DNA of 64,000 nt from Brachyhypopomus gauderio (GCF_052324685.1 NC_135220.1:11606300-11670299), one strand, 5' to 3'; shown: positions 37,885-48,922, counted from the first letter of the stretch. Notes: a model not told the origin generated them from the letters alone. Translations and numbers: made by a program.

Positions 37885-38039
37885 TCACTGAATGAGGAGG
37901 GTGTCGGTCTCCTGCAGACCAAAGTGGGTCTTATATTTGTGAAAGAGCTCGGTGAGGGACCTGATGTACATGTCGTGATATACATCCACAACGTCCGGGG
38001 TCGGCTCCGCAACCTTTGGCACAGTGATGGGTTCACCAA
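37885..38039 (-). CDS. dgat2: dgat2 exon 8 with stop codon
   Basis: 155 nt: VGEPITVPKVAEPTPDVVDV, then MYIRSLTELFHKYKTHFGL and a C-terminus DTLLIQ before TGA. Its length equals mogat2 exon 6. The acceptor is TTTCAG. Confidence 0.95.
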
Positions 38040-41000
38040 CTGAAAGAGAGAAAGTGTTGTTGATTCTTTAACACATTGGTGAGCATCATACTTTAGAAGA
38101 CTTCTCTTTTAACTACTCTTTAAAAGACATCAACAGATGCTTGAGATAATCAACAGAAGGCCCAGAGGGAAGGTTAGTTAAACATTAACGTAACTGACCA
38201 TGAGAGCTTTGGGGGCCTGCTGTGTTTACAAAGATATCCTTGAACTATTAAGTGATCCTGTCCTAGACTCACACAGAATCAGTGATCAACAAAGGGCTTT
38301 GGGTTCCACTAAAAGATCCGTTTAATGAAATTGTCGTGTCCATAATTCAGCAGTACAGCCAGTAGCACAGGGAGAGGCTCCGTGATGTGAGCAGAACCGT
38401 GAGGTTTTCTCACCGACGGTGTTGATGGGCTTGGAGTAGGGCACCATTCCCCAGGACTCGGCGGAGAAGAAGCCGCAGCCATGGAAGAGACAAGGCGCAA
38501 AGCCCAGGAGCTTCTGCAACTTCCTCTGGATGCATCTCCACCAGGAGCCCTCCTGAAAGATCACCTGCTGATACGCCTCGTTTTCCCCGAATGAGTACAC
38601 AGGCACCAGGTCGGCTCTGAGACACACACATACACACACACACATGAATAGGTACAAACACACATCAGACAGACAGAAGAGCGCATGCACAGATACACAC
38701 ACGTGTACGTACACATGCACACACGCAGACACCCACACCATGAATCAGGGTGTTTTCAGGATGCTTTAATTGTGTTACTACATATGACTACTTTTTATTA
38801 ATTCTGTCTGAATGTGAAAATTAAAGTTAAATAGGGCCAAGGACATTTTGTTTTGTTAAAAGCTTCGTTTAATGGCTTCTGGAACACCATGGATATACTA
38901 TTGTCACGTATGGCTACGCCCCCTCTCCTAGCTGTCACTCCGGGTTCCCTTGTGTCTGTGTCCCGTGCCTGTTTATCCCGCCCTGCTCGTTGTCTCCGTG
39001 TTTCCTCGATTGCTACCACGCCCCGTGTCATTGTTATCACCTGTTCCTTGTTTCAGTTCTATGTATTTAAGTCCCGTCATTCCCCCAGTCGAGTCATCCG
39101 TGGTTTTGTTCTATCAGTCGGTTTGTGCTTTCACGTTCGTTGTTTTTCTAGCCCTGTATTTCCCGTCATCTGTTTGTTCCTGCCTGGTCCGTGAGTCTTC
39201 CCTGTTCTCGTCTCGTCATGCCTGTTTCTTGTTCTTGTTCGGACTGCTTGCACGTTATGACCCCTGCCTGTTCTATCGACTCTGGTTTTGGTATTCCCTG
39301 TATTAAATCTCGCTCATCTCTGCATTTGTGTCCGTCTCCTCGCTCCGTGGCGCGAGCCACGTTACATAACCACGGATCTATCCAGGACACAGCGAGAGAG
39401 CGAGACTCCGGTGAGTTTAGTCGCTGTAACGAGTTGTTGGCTGCTTCCGTGCAGTTTAACATTCATGTGTTACAGCGCGAACGAGCCGGAGACAGGAATA
39501 CCCCTGGCGCTGTGGGAACAAGGAAGTCTCGTCGCAGACCAAAGAAAGCGCAGTCTCTCACTACTGGCTTTCGCGGCGAGACTCCTATTGAGCGCTGGGA
39601 GTCTGCTCCGCTTGGCGAACACCACAGGGGTGAGCAACCTGTGGTGCAAGCAGCGGGCAGACGGAACGAGCGCACAGACGAGCCGTGGCTTAACCCTCGG
39701 TTGGCTCTCAATGGCTGCTGCGAGCTCCCGACGCCTCAGAGGAGGCGGAGCCATCGCAGAGAGAGCCACCGAGGGGCGTGTGTGTCTGTGTGTTCTTCCA
39801 GGCTCAACCCGGACACTGAGGAGGAGGACCTAACACCGCTGATCCCGCCGGCTACTCCACAGGACACCCCCATGTATTTTTTGGGGGGGAGTACAAGCCA
39901 CGTCGGCTTGGCGGACACGCCCCCCGATGACGTCAGTATGGTGGCTCCGCCCCCCGATGACGTCAGTATGGTGGCTCCGCCCCCCGAGGACGTCGGCTTG
40001 GCGGCTCCGCCCCCCGAGGACGTCGGCTTGGCGGCTCCGCCCCCCGAGGACGTCGGCTTGGCGGCTCCGCCCCCCGAGGACGTCGGCTTGGCGTACACGC
40101 CCCCCGAGGACGTCGGCTTGGCGTACACGCCCCCCGAGGACGTCGGCTTGGCGTACACGCCCCCCGAGGACGTCGGCTTGGCGTACACGCCCCCCGAGGA
40201 CGTCAGTATGGCGGCTCCGCCCCCCGAGTGCATCTCCTCACCGCCGGTTCCTGTCCCCGCTGCCCGCCAGCGGACCCTGCCTGTTCCCGCTGCCCGCCAG
40301 CGGACCCTGCCTGTTCCCGCTGCCCGCCAGCGGACCCTGCCTGTTCCCGCTGCCCGCCAGCGGACCCTGCCTGTTCCCGCTGCCCGCCAGCGGACCCTGC
40401 CTGTTCCCGCTGCCCGCCAGCGGACCCTGCCTGTTCCCGCTGCCCGCCGCCCGGCTCCGCCTGTGCCCGCTGCCCGCCGCCCGGCTCCGCCTGTGCCCGC
40501 TGCCCGCCGCCCGGCTCCGCCTGTGCCCGCTGCCCGCCGCCCGGCTCCGCCTGTGCCCGCTGCCCGCCGCCCGGCTCCGCCTGTGCCCGCTGCCCGCCGC
40601 CCGGCCGCGCCTGTGCCCGTTGCCCGCCGCCCGGCCGCGCCTGTGCCCGCTGCCCGCCGCCCGGCCGCGCCTGTGCCCGCTGCCCGCCGCCCGGCCGCGC
40701 CTGTGTCCCCAGAGACTGTGCTGTCCTCTATTGGGCCCGGACATTATGTGCCCTCTGCTCTGCCCTGTACACCTGCCTCTGTACCCGTGTTCCCCTTGCT
40801 CCCGTGTTCTGTCCCTGGATTTGTGTTGGTCCCAGTTCCTGTGTGTGTGCCTGTTCGTGTCCTTGTACCCGTCCCTGTGTTTGCGTCTGGTCAGTTCCTC
40901 CAGGTCCCTGTCCCCGTGTCTGTTCCCCAAGTCACGACCCGCTTTGTGCCCGTGCCTGTCTCTGTGGTCCATGCTGTCTTCACCTCAGTGTTTACCTCTG

Positions 41001-44000
41001 CCCTGTCCCCTGGCCCCGCTCCAGTGTCTGTTCCCGGTCCTGTCCTGTCCAGCCCTGCTCCTGTGCCTCGCCCTGGCCCTGTCCAGTCTCCCTGTATCCC
41101 ATGTCATGCCGTGTCCCTGTCCGACTCTAGGCCAGTCTCCGCGTCTCCTGTCTTTGTCCCTGCCATGCCCCAGGTCCCGTGTCCTGTCCCTCTGGTCCGT
41201 CCCGTGTCTGCTGTCCCTGTCCCTTGCCATGGACCGTGGTTCCCTGTCCGGTCCTAGTCTGTTTCCCTGTCCTGTCTGCCCTTGCGTGCCCCGGTGTGGC
41301 ACGCTTTGAGGGGGGGTACTGTCACGTATGGCTACGCCCCCTCTCCTAGCTGTCACTCCGGGTTCCCTTGTGTCTGTGTCCCGTGCCTGTTTATCCCGCC
41401 CTGCTCGTTGTCTCCGTGTTTCCTCGATTGCTACCACGCCCCGTGTCATTGTTATCACCTGTTCCTTGTTTCAGTTCTATGTATTTAAGTCCCGTCATTC
41501 CCCCAGTCGAGTCATCCGTGGTTTTGTTCTATCAGTCGGTTTGTGCTTTCACGTTCGTTGTTTTTCTAGCCCTGTATTTCCCGTCATCTGTTTGTTCCTG
41601 CCTGGTCCGTGAGTCTTCCCTGTTCTCGTCTCGTCATGCCTGTTTCTTGTTCTTGTTCGGACTGCTTGCACGTTATGACCCCTGCCTGTTCTATCGACTC
41701 TGGTTTTGGTATTCCCTGTATTAAATCTCGCTCATCTCTGCATTTGTGTCCGTCTCCTCGCTCCGTGGCGCGAGCCACGTTACAACTATGGGTATTGCTG
41801 TTACAATACTAGGTTACAATACTCTAGGAACTGTTTAATGACACTATACAGTTATCACGGCAGTCAAAGAATAATAGGAAGCTTGGTGATCAGGTGGAAA
41901 TGTAGGCTTGTGACACACCCCTCACTGCTCTGTGACACACCCCTCACTGCTCTGACACACCCCTCACTGCTCTGTGACACACCCCTCACTGCTCTGTTAC
42001 ACTAACTTCACTGCTCTGTGACACACCCCTTGTTACTTTGCGACACACCCCTCACTGCTCTGTGACACACCCCTCACTGCTGTGACACTCCCCTCGCTAC
42101 TCTGTGACACTAACTTCACTGCTCTGTGACACACCCCTCACTGCTCTGACACTCCCCTCACTGCTCTGTGACACTCCCCTCACTGCTCTGTGACACACCC
42201 CTCACTGCTGTGACACACCCCTCACTGCTCTGTGACACACCCCTCACTGCTGATACACCCCTCACTGCTCTGTGACACACCCCTCACTGCTCTGACACAC
42301 CCCTCACTGCTCTGTGACACACCCCTCACTGCTCTGTGACACACCCCTCACTGCTGATACACCCCTCACTGCTCTGTGACACGCCCCTCACTGCTCTGAC
42401 ACACCCCTCACTGCTGATACACCCCTCACTGCTCTGTGACACACCCCTCACTGCTCTGACACACCCCTCACTGCTCTGTGACACACCCCACTATCCTCAT
42501 GTAAAGAGACTTTTTTCTTGTGTCAGACATGTTTGCTTGTTTACCCTTTCTGGAGAGCTAGTTTCACAAAGCCTTTGCGTTTCTTGAGTGTCACGCAGTT
42601 CTGTCCCGGTGCACAGTCCAGGGATTCTGCTGCACCTCCCACCACGATGACCACTGCGTTACCAGTCCCATTCAGAGAGAGGAGGTAGTCGATGGAGTTA
42701 CGGTTCACCGGGATGATACCTGAAAAACCAACCATGAAGAACGTCATCTCCTCAACCATCACCACTTCATAGCTAAATCCAAACATCCACTCCTCATAAA
42801 AATCAGTCAAAGCAAACAACAAGAAGATTGTTTTGGTCATTTCACGTGCAAACATCGCATTACAGACACAGTCCACAGATAACAGGGAAACCATACCATA
42901 ATCTCACAGAGCAGGCATGCACTCACACAAACACGTGTTCACAGTAAACACAGGCCAGAACAGCGCGTGCCTCGCTGTGTAACAGGGTAAAGCTCAGAGG
43001 TCCCCGTGAGACCTGCAAGCCTCCTGAACTCTTATCTGCTCTGTACAGGCGGGTGTAGCTTCTGTTTCAGGTGATATGCGCTCAGTAACTTCAGCGTCTG
43101 CTTGCCTTCATTACCACCCTCACCTTTCTCTGGCCTGTCAGGCTAGGCTGCTGCCGGACGTGTAATGTCACTGAGATAATGTCAGAATAACCCAGATGAG
43201 TAGATGTCATGTTAGAAGCTGGGCAGAGGAGGCTTCTTCACCTCCAGACATGATGTAGTCCCTGAGCACGGGCAAACGGAAGTTCCCAGCTAGCGTGGCC
43301 AAGGATGGCCTGATTCCAGGGAATTTTTTGGAGAATCCTGTAGCCTCTGTGGAGAAGTTACAGAAGGCGCCAAAGCAGAAGATGCCGTGAGGGTGGTATC
43401 CGAAGACGTAGTTCCGGCTGGGCAGAAGATCGTGGGTCTTGATGAGCTACGGAAAATGAGCAGAAAAGAAACCGGTCACAACACTTCATATCAACACCCA
43501 AAGACCAGCATTATGTTCCCACAGCAAAGGAGTGATCGGCCCATATGGATGATGAAGGTCCTGATGAAGGTTCTGGTGAAGGTCCTGACACAGGCAGCTC
43601 AGGAGATCAGTCCAACAGGCAAACTGAGGTTCTGCATTTCCAGCGAATATTTAGCTGGAATATTTAGCTGGAATATTTAGCTGGAATATTTAGCTAGCTC
43701 AGCTAAGCAAAGTTCAGAGACAAAATTCTGAAAGTAAACATTGGGACAAAGACACACAGCTGGACGCCATGTTTCCTAATAAACAAATACAAAATGCCAG
43801 TGCGAGAATGCTGTGCCTCCTTTCAGACATCCTGCAGAAGAATGAACTTGTGTGCTCAGACGTGTGTGCAGGAACACAGGCTGACCACGCTATCTGAGCT
43901 CAAACCTGGCCGATCGCTGCTCAACCTGCAAGGGTCACTGTGAACATTTCAGCCAAAATCTCCCTCGTCAAACTCAGTCCAGTGCCACAGACGAGGTCTG

Positions 44001-44562
44001 CAAGTCACAGGAGATGTACTCAGATTTTAGGCTGAGGATTTTTTAAAGTTTCAAGGTTTTATTGTCGTAGTTATCTGTTTATTTTCCTGATTAACAATGA
44101 TTTTGCTTCATGCAAAAAAAGATGCCAGTTTTTATTATGTGTTTTTGTATGCTGAATCCAAATATCTGCAGGTGTCTTTCTACTGCCGTGATCTTACTAC
44201 ACAAAGCACACGGTGCAGGGCAGAGAACAAGCCAGACAGGCCACGCTCGGAGTGTGTTGCTCTTCATGGAGATCACTGCCCGCGTGTTTATCTGTTAGCA
44301 GCAGATGATGACGGATCAGCGACGTGATTCATGGGCGTGTACAGTATATGAGCCAAGCTTGGGTCTTCATTCAAGCTCATGATCTGATATCTTCATTCAA
44401 GTTCCCACTCATGATCTGATATCTTGGGAGCCAGAACCCAGGATGTCCACAGACAACATTCTCAAACTTTGTTTATCTTTCACTGTCTTTTTAAAATCTC
44501 ATTAAAAGAAAGAAACACTCAGCAATTTCCAGGGCAATCACTGCATTGTGTGTAGTGTATCA

Positions 44563-44624
<62 letters not shown>

Positions 44625-47253
44625 GGAGGACAGGCCTCCACAGCTGATAACTATTAACTGTACAGGATAAACCCTAGTGTTATCTCTCTCTCTCTCTTTC
44701 TCTTTCTCTCTCTCTCTCTCTCTCTTCCTCTCTTACCTGGTATGCTGATATATGCTGATGCTAACAAAATGTGTAGATGCCAGTGTAGACTCTGACTGGC
44801 TGGTTTGTTAATCACCACGACGTGCCTGGCTCTGTTCTGCTATTGTATTTATATCTCATTTCATACACAGCAGCAGGTCAAAGTTTGAACTCAGAACACG
44901 GTGTTCGTGCTGATGCTCACCCTGATGGGAAAGTAATCTCTGAAGTACTTCCACACCGTCCAGTTTCTCACCCAGGACGACCTGCGTCCTCCTGTCAAGA
45001 AGAGCATTGGAGAGAAACAGAACAAGTTACCACCCACTGTGTTCTCTGTGTAGGACTGTAGTATGTGTGTTCTCTGTGTAGGACTGTAGTATGTGTGTTA
45101 TCTGTGTAGGGCTGTAGTATGTGTGTTATCTGTGTAGGACTGTAGTATGTGTGTTATCTGTGTAGGGCTGTAGTATGTGTGCTCTCTGTGTAGGGCTGTA
45201 GTGTATGTGTTATCTGTGCAGGGCTGTAGTATGTGTGTTCTCTGTGTAGGACTGTAGTATTTGTGCTCTCTGTGTAAGACTGTAGTATATGTCCTCTCTG
45301 TGTAGGGCTGTAGTATGTGTGCTCTCTGTGTAGGACTGTAGTATTTGTGCTCTCTGTGTAGGGCTGTAGAATATGTGCTCTCTGTGTAGGGCTGTAGTGT
45401 ATGTGTTATCTGTGTAGGGCTGTAGTATATGTGTTCTCTGTGTAGGGCTGTAGTATATGTGCTCTCTGTGTAGGGCTGTAGTATGTGTGCTCTCTGTGTA
45501 GGGCTGTAGTGTATGTGTTATCTGTGCAGGGCTGTAGTATGTGTGTTCTCTGTGTAGGACTGTAGTATTTGTGCTCTCTGTGTAAGACTGTAGTATATGT
45601 CCTCTCTGTGTAGGGCTGTAGTATGTGTGCTCTCTGTGTAGGACTGTAGTATTTGTGCTCTCTGTGTAGGGCTGTAGAATATGTGCTCTCTGTGTAGGGC
45701 TGTAGTGTATGTGTTATCTGTGTAGGGCTGTAGTATATGTGTTCTCTGTGTAGGGCTGTAGTATATGTGCTCTCTGTGTAGGGCTGTAGTGTATGTGTTC
45801 TCTGTGTAGGGCTGTAGTATGTGTTCTCTCTGTGTAGGGCTGTAGTATATGTGTTCTCTGTGTAGGGCTGTAGTATATGTGTTCTCTGTGTAGGGCTGCA
45901 GTATATGTGCTCTCTGTGTAGGGCTGTAGTATGTGTGTTCTCTGTGTAGGACTGTAGTATTTGTGCTCTCTGTGTAGGGCTGTAGAATATGTGTTGTCTG
46001 TGTAGGGCTGTAGTATATGTGCTCTCTGTGTAGGACTGTAGTATATGTGTTCTCTGTGTAGGGCTGTAGTATATGTGTTCTCTTTGTAGGGCTGTAGTAT
46101 GTGTGTTCTCTGTGTAGGGCTGTAGTATGTGTGTTCTCTGTGTAGGGCTGTAGTATATGTGCTCTCTGTGTAGGGCTGTAGTGTATGTGTTCTCTTTGTA
46201 GGGCTGTAGTATGTGTGTTCTCTGTGTAGGGCTGTAGTATATATGTTCTCTGTGTAGGGCTGTAGTATATGTGTTCTCTGTGTAGGGCTGTAGTATATAT
46301 GTTATCTGTGTAGGGCTGTAGTATATGTGCTCTCTGTGTAGGGCTGTAGTATATGTGCTCTCTGTGTAGGGCTGTAGTATATATGTTCTCTGTGTAGGGC
46401 TGTAGTATATGTGTTTTCTGTGTAGGGCTGTAGTATATGTGTTCTCTGTGTAGGGCTGTAGTATGTGTGTTCTCTCTGTGTAGGGCTGTAGTATATGTGT
46501 TCTCTGTGTAGGGCTGTAGTATGTGTGTTCTCTGTGTAGGGCTGTAGTATGTGTGTTCTCTGTGTAGGGCTGTAGTATATGTGCTCTCTGTATCTTCACC
46601 TTGTTTAGGGGTGTTCCAGTCAAAGATGAGCCAGGCAGCGTAGAGGGCAGGAACCACCCAGCAGTCAGTGAAGAACAGATAAACCAGGAGCACAGTGCAC
46701 GCCATGCCTGTGACGGGAGACACACACACGCTCACTTACAAGTCATCCCGCCCTCCGGCTTATAGAAACAGACAGGAATGACAGCACTCTGACTCAGTCA
46801 CAGGGCATGAACCAGCCCAACACTTCCGGCTTGAAGTGGACTTTGAAGGACAAGGATGGAATATCATGGACAGGGTGAAAGGTTACATATGTTAAAGGTT
46901 GAAGGTTAAAGGTTGGTGAAAGGTCACATATGTTAAAGGTTGGAGGTTAAAGGCTGGTGAAAGGTTACATATGTTAAAGGTTGAAGGTTAAAGGTTGGTG
47001 AAGGGTTGCATATGTTATTATGCATATGTAATTAATTTAATAAATTTAAATAAAAATTAATTTAATAAAATTTCATTTAAATTAATTTAATAAAAAGTGT
47101 TCATGATGAGGAGGAATATCCTAATAAGCGAAGGATGTTGTTCGATCTGCGATCTGTCAACTCACATAACAGTTGTGTTTTAATCTGGACGTAAAGAAGT
47201 CGGACAGAACAAAAGAAAAAGTGTTAGAATGTCCACACAAGTACAGCAGAGCA

Positions 47254-47284
<31 letters not shown>

Positions 47285-48922
47285 AAGAGAGGGAGAAAGA
47301 GGGAAGAAGAGAGGAGAGAGACGAGGATAGAGAGGGAACCTGCATTCTCTTTCATAAGAGAAGCCCCCTGGGTGTCTCATGCTGTGTGAACCTGCAGTGA
47401 GACGTCAGCCTGCGTCTGCTGCTGCATCTCCAGATGTTCCACTCACCCAAGGCCAGGAAGGAGAAGATGAACTGCAGCACGGCGATGACCTGCAGCTGCT
47501 TCACCAGCCTGGAGCGGGACAGCCAGGGGGCCGAGGGCAGGTCCAGCAGGGCCGACAGGAGGCTGGACCCCGTACCTGGAGCAGGACACCAGCAGGACAC
47601 CAGCAGGACACCAGCAGGATGGCAGCGGGACAGAGTCAGTGGACACTGAATAAATCCTCTCGTGTCTCCAGTTCACACACTGTGCTATGCTCGTGACCCT
47701 CCCATACCAGACCTCCCATACCAGACCTCCCATTCCTAGACCTCCCGCTCCAAGACCTCCCATTCCTAGACCTCCCGCTCCCAGACCTCCCATACCAGAT
47801 CTCCCATTCCTAGACCTCCCGCTCCCAGACCTCCCATACCAGACCTCCCATTCCTAGACCTCCCGCTCCCAGACCTCCCATACCAGACCTCCCATTCCTA
47901 GACCTCCCGCTCCAAGACCTCCCATTCCTAGACCTCCCGCTCCCAGACCTCCCATACCAGACCTCCCATTCCTAGACCTCCCGCTCCCAGACCTCCCATA
48001 CCAGACCTCCCATTCCTAGACCTCCCGCTCCCAGACCTCCCATTCCCAGACCTCCCATTCCCAGACCTCCCATACCAGACCTCCCATTCCTAGACCTCCC
48101 GCTCCCAGACCTCCCATACCAGACCTCCCATTCCTAGACCTCCCGCTCCCAGACCTCCCATTCCCAGACCTCCCATTCCCAGACCTCCCATTCCCAGACA
48201 CCATCCTCCCACCTCCAGCAGGGCTCAAGGCTAGAGCTCCCAGTGAACAACCTGCTGCAGCACCCCCAGTGACCCCCCCCCCCCCCCCCCCCCCCCCCCC
48301 ATTATAATCCCATCCTAAACGTCAACATCATCCCCAGACATCACTCACACTGCAGAGGTGCATTCTGGGACATGTCAGCTCAACAACACTCAGAGGGTTG
48401 TGTGCAGACTTTAAACCAGTCCCCGTACACATATGCACATATCACTCCTGCTCTAATGCTGTACTAGGTGGTTCCTAGTCCACTAAGGAACTTTTCTGAA
48501 CCAGGGAACATTTCCATTCAATTATACTGTTTTCTCCAGCTAGACCATTTCTATCCACAGCACCCCATTGGCCTCTAGCATATTTAACAGATATCTCATC
48601 TATGCAGTTTCTCATCTATGTATCTATCATTCCCCAATGAGTGACTGTTATTCTAAAACTGCAAGCACAAGAATCTCCAATACATTTCAAACTCAGTGAT
48701 ATGTGTGGTTGTGTTGGGCAAAGAGCCTTTTCAAATATGCTAACCTCATTACTGATATTAAATCGACCAGTTACGCATAATGTGAATGATACAACTAGAA
48801 ACTTAAAACAGAAATGCAATGTTCAAACGTATATGTAGTGTACAGTCCTAGTGTTCAGAGCTTCTAAGACCCAATAACTCACCCTTATTCACGCCGGAGT
48901 ACGCTGCGAGCAGTGTCTTCAT
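37885..48922 (-). CDS. dgat2: dgat2, diacylglycerol O-acyltransferase 2 (complete, eight exons)
   Basis: Exons are 48883-48922, 47447-47575, 46600-46707, 44921-44991, 43242-43446, 42545-42719, 38414-38616 and 37885-38039. The 1086 nt encode 361 aa. All introns are GT-AG and all phases agree. Family marks are YFP (about 112-114), the HPHG active-site motif (134-137), GGAAES (212-217) and RKGFVKLA with ADLVP (232-248). A hydrophobic hairpin near the N-terminus (about residues 40-75) fits the ER-membrane anchor. The enzyme joins fatty acyl-CoA to diacylglycerol to form triacylglycerol at the ER and lipid droplets. Human DGAT2 is 388 aa, with a longer N-terminus. mogat2 lies next to it on the same strand. 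A young LTR element sits in intron 6, antisense to the gene. Confidence 0.96.
38414..38616 (-). CDS. dgat2: dgat2 exon 7
   Basis: 203 nt: [20 protein letters not shown], then GFAPCLFHGCGFF and WGMVPYSKPINTV. Human has FHGRGLFSSDTWGLVPYSKPITTV, so the RG pair is CG here. The donor is G|GTGAGA. Confidence 0.95.
38902..39366 (+). repeat. 5' LTR
   Basis: 465 bp, TG..CA ends. TATTTAAG near 39063 is a plausible TATA box. ATTAAA near 39302 is a plausible poly(A) signal. Confidence 0.85.
39191..41257 (+). CDS. Long open frame of the LTR element, low-complexity Pro-rich protein of unknown function
   Basis: The frame is open for 688 codons, starting inside the 5' LTR and ending shortly before the right LTR. 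After a basic N-terminal part it has two arrays: about ten 10-residue units like APPPEDVGLA (39910-40225) and about fifteen like PVPAARQRTL or PVPAARRPAP (about 40246-40710). A Pro/Val/Ser-rich tail follows. Both DNA units are 30 bp, so copy changes keep the frame. No zinc knuckle or enzyme motif is visible. The true start may be a later ATG. It could be a degenerate gag-like product or just open GC-rich DNA. Confidence 0.4.
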   Translation: MSLPCSRLVMPVSCSCSDCLHVMTPACSIDSGFGIPCIKSRSSLHLCPSPRSVARATLHNHGSIQDTARERDSGEFSRCNELLAASVQFNIHVLQRERAGDRNTPGAVGTRKSRRRPKKAQSLTTGFRGETPIERWESAPLGEHHRGEQPVVQAAGRRNERTDEPWLNPRLALNGCCELPTPQRRRSHRRESHRGACVSVCSSRLNPDTEEEDLTPLIPPATPQDTPMYFLGGSTSHVGLADTPPDDVSMVAPPPDDVSMVAPPPEDVGLAAPPPEDVGLAAPPPEDVGLAAPPPEDVGLAYTPPEDVGLAYTPPEDVGLAYTPPEDVGLAYTPPEDVSMAAPPPECISSPPVPVPAARQRTLPVPAARQRTLPVPAARQRTLPVPAARQRTLPVPAARQRTLPVPAARQRTLPVPAARRPAPPVPAARRPAPPVPAARRPAPPVPAARRPAPPVPAARRPAPPVPAARRPAAPVPVARRPAAPVPAARRPAAPVPAARRPAAPVSPETVLSSIGPGHYVPSALPCTPASVPVFPLLPCSVPGFVLVPVPVCVPVRVLVPVPVFASGQFLQVPVPVSVPQVTTRFVPVPVSVVHAVFTSVFTSALSPGPAPVSVPGPVLSSPAPVPRPGPVQSPCIPCHAVSLSDSRPVSASPVFVPAMPQVPCPVPLVRPVSAVPVPCHGPWFPVRS
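41320..41784 (+). repeat. 3' LTR
   Basis: It has the same length as the 5' LTR, and I found no mismatch by eye. The open frames of 118 aa it contains read the same in both copies. It follows the purine run directly. Confidence 0.85.
41911..42491. repeat. 18-22-bp minisatellite in dgat2 intron 6
   Basis: The unit is TGACACACCCCTCACTGCTC with optional TGTG, about 28 copies. It lies between the LTR element and exon 6. Confidence 0.94.
42545..42719 (-). CDS. dgat2: dgat2 exon 6
   Basis: 175 nt: GIIPVNRNSIDYLLSLNGTG, then VVGGAAESLDCAPGQN and RKGFVKLALQKG. It carries the glycerolipid-binding-type GGAAES and RKGFVKLA blocks. The length equals mogat2 exon 4. Donor GTAAAC. Confidence 0.96.
43242..43446 (-). 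CDS. dgat2: dgat2 exon 5 (HPHG active-site motif)
   Basis: 205 nt: LIKTHDLLPSRNYVFGYHPH, then GAFCNFSTEATGF and LRDYIMSG. The HPHG motif is the family's proposed catalytic site. mogat2 exon 3 has exactly the same length. Confidence 0.96.
43640..43696. repeat. 16-bp repeat, 4 copies
   Basis: The unit is ATTTAGCTGGAATATT-like. dgat2 intron 4. Confidence 0.85.
44563..44724. repeat. GA run and CT run facing each other
   Basis: GA run at 44563-44621 and CT run at 44684-44724, separated by about 60 bp. The two could pair as a hairpin in dgat2 intron 4. Confidence 0.9.
44921..44991 (-). CDS. dgat2: dgat2 exon 4
   Basis: 71 nt: GRRSSWVRNWTVWKYF, then RDYFPIR, leaving phase 0. It contains the YFP motif. 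The equivalent sequence in mogat2 is fused to the preceding exon. Confidence 0.95.
45045..46590. repeat. 28-bp minisatellite filling dgat2 intron 3, about 55 copies
   Basis: The unit is CTCTGTGTAGGGCTGTAGTA plus TATGTGTT. It starts about 50 nt from the exon 4 acceptor and ends about 9 nt from the exon 3 donor. A segment of several hundred bp (about 45175-45440 and 45475-45740) is itself duplicated with the same variants. Confidence 0.96.
46600..46707 (-). CDS. dgat2: dgat2 exon 3
   Basis: 108 nt: MACTVLLVYLFFTDCWVV, then LYAAWLIFDWNTPKQ. It is the second half of the membrane hairpin and the conserved DWNTP motif. The donor CAAG|GTGAAG runs within about 10 nt into a 1.5-kb minisatellite. Confidence 0.96.
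46875..47013. repeat. About 58-bp repeat, 3 copies
   Basis: The unit is GGTTACATATGTTAAAGGTT, then GAAGGTTAAAGGTTGGTGAA. dgat2 intron 2. An AT-rich tract follows (47014-47100). Confidence 0.85.
47251..47300. repeat. GA-rich tract
   Basis: Imperfect GA run in dgat2 intron 2. Confidence 0.85.
47447..47575 (-). CDS. dgat2: dgat2 exon 2
   Basis: 129 nt: GTGSSLLSALLDL, then VKQLQVIAVLQFIFSFLAL. This is the basic segment and first half of the membrane hairpin. The acceptor tract is itself made of a 12-bp repeat (four copies of a CAGCAGGACAC-like unit on the plus strand, about 47580-47620). Confidence 0.95.
47697..48199. repeat. Minisatellite in dgat2 intron 1
   Basis: 12-18-bp subunits (CAGACCTCCCATAC, CAGACCTCCCATTC, TAGACCTCCCGCTC) form a higher-order unit of about 60 bp. 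Confidence 0.93.
48273..48300. repeat. C homopolymer (28 C)
   Basis: Uninterrupted C run. Length could be affected by assembly. Confidence 0.9.
48883..48922 (-). CDS. dgat2: dgat2 exon 1 (coding part)
   Basis: 40 nt encoding MKTLLAAYSGVNK plus one base of Gly. It corresponds to human MKTLIAAYSGV. Donor GTGAGT. mogat2 has no equivalent exon. Confidence 0.92.

Larger units (their letters stand above)
38902..41784 (+). mobile_element. Complete LTR retrotransposon, 2883 bp, non-autonomous, in dgat2 intron 6
   Basis: Two direct LTRs (38902-39366 and 41320-41784, 465 bp each) start TGTCACG and end GTTACA. They appear identical by eye. The element is flanked by the 5-bp duplication ACTAT (38897-38901 and 41785-41789). 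A purine run GAGGGGGGG lies just before the right LTR, where the polypurine tract should be. The interior (1953 bp) shows no protease, reverse transcriptase, RNase H or integrase motifs, so it must depend on another element. The 5-bp duplication and TG..CA ends suit a gypsy/ERV-like integrase. The primer-binding site could not be matched to a tRNA. Confidence 0.88.

Noticed and set aside
40238..40972. Minus-strand 244-codon frame (GHRRGRAAGS repeats)
   Set aside because: It is the reverse side of the LTR element's 30-bp arrays, open only because the unit is a multiple of three.
45406..46735. Minus-strand frames of 439 and 405 codons (YTTALHRE repeats)
   Set aside because: They read through dgat2 exon 3 and its donor into the 28-bp minisatellite of intron 3. 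Only the exon part is real.
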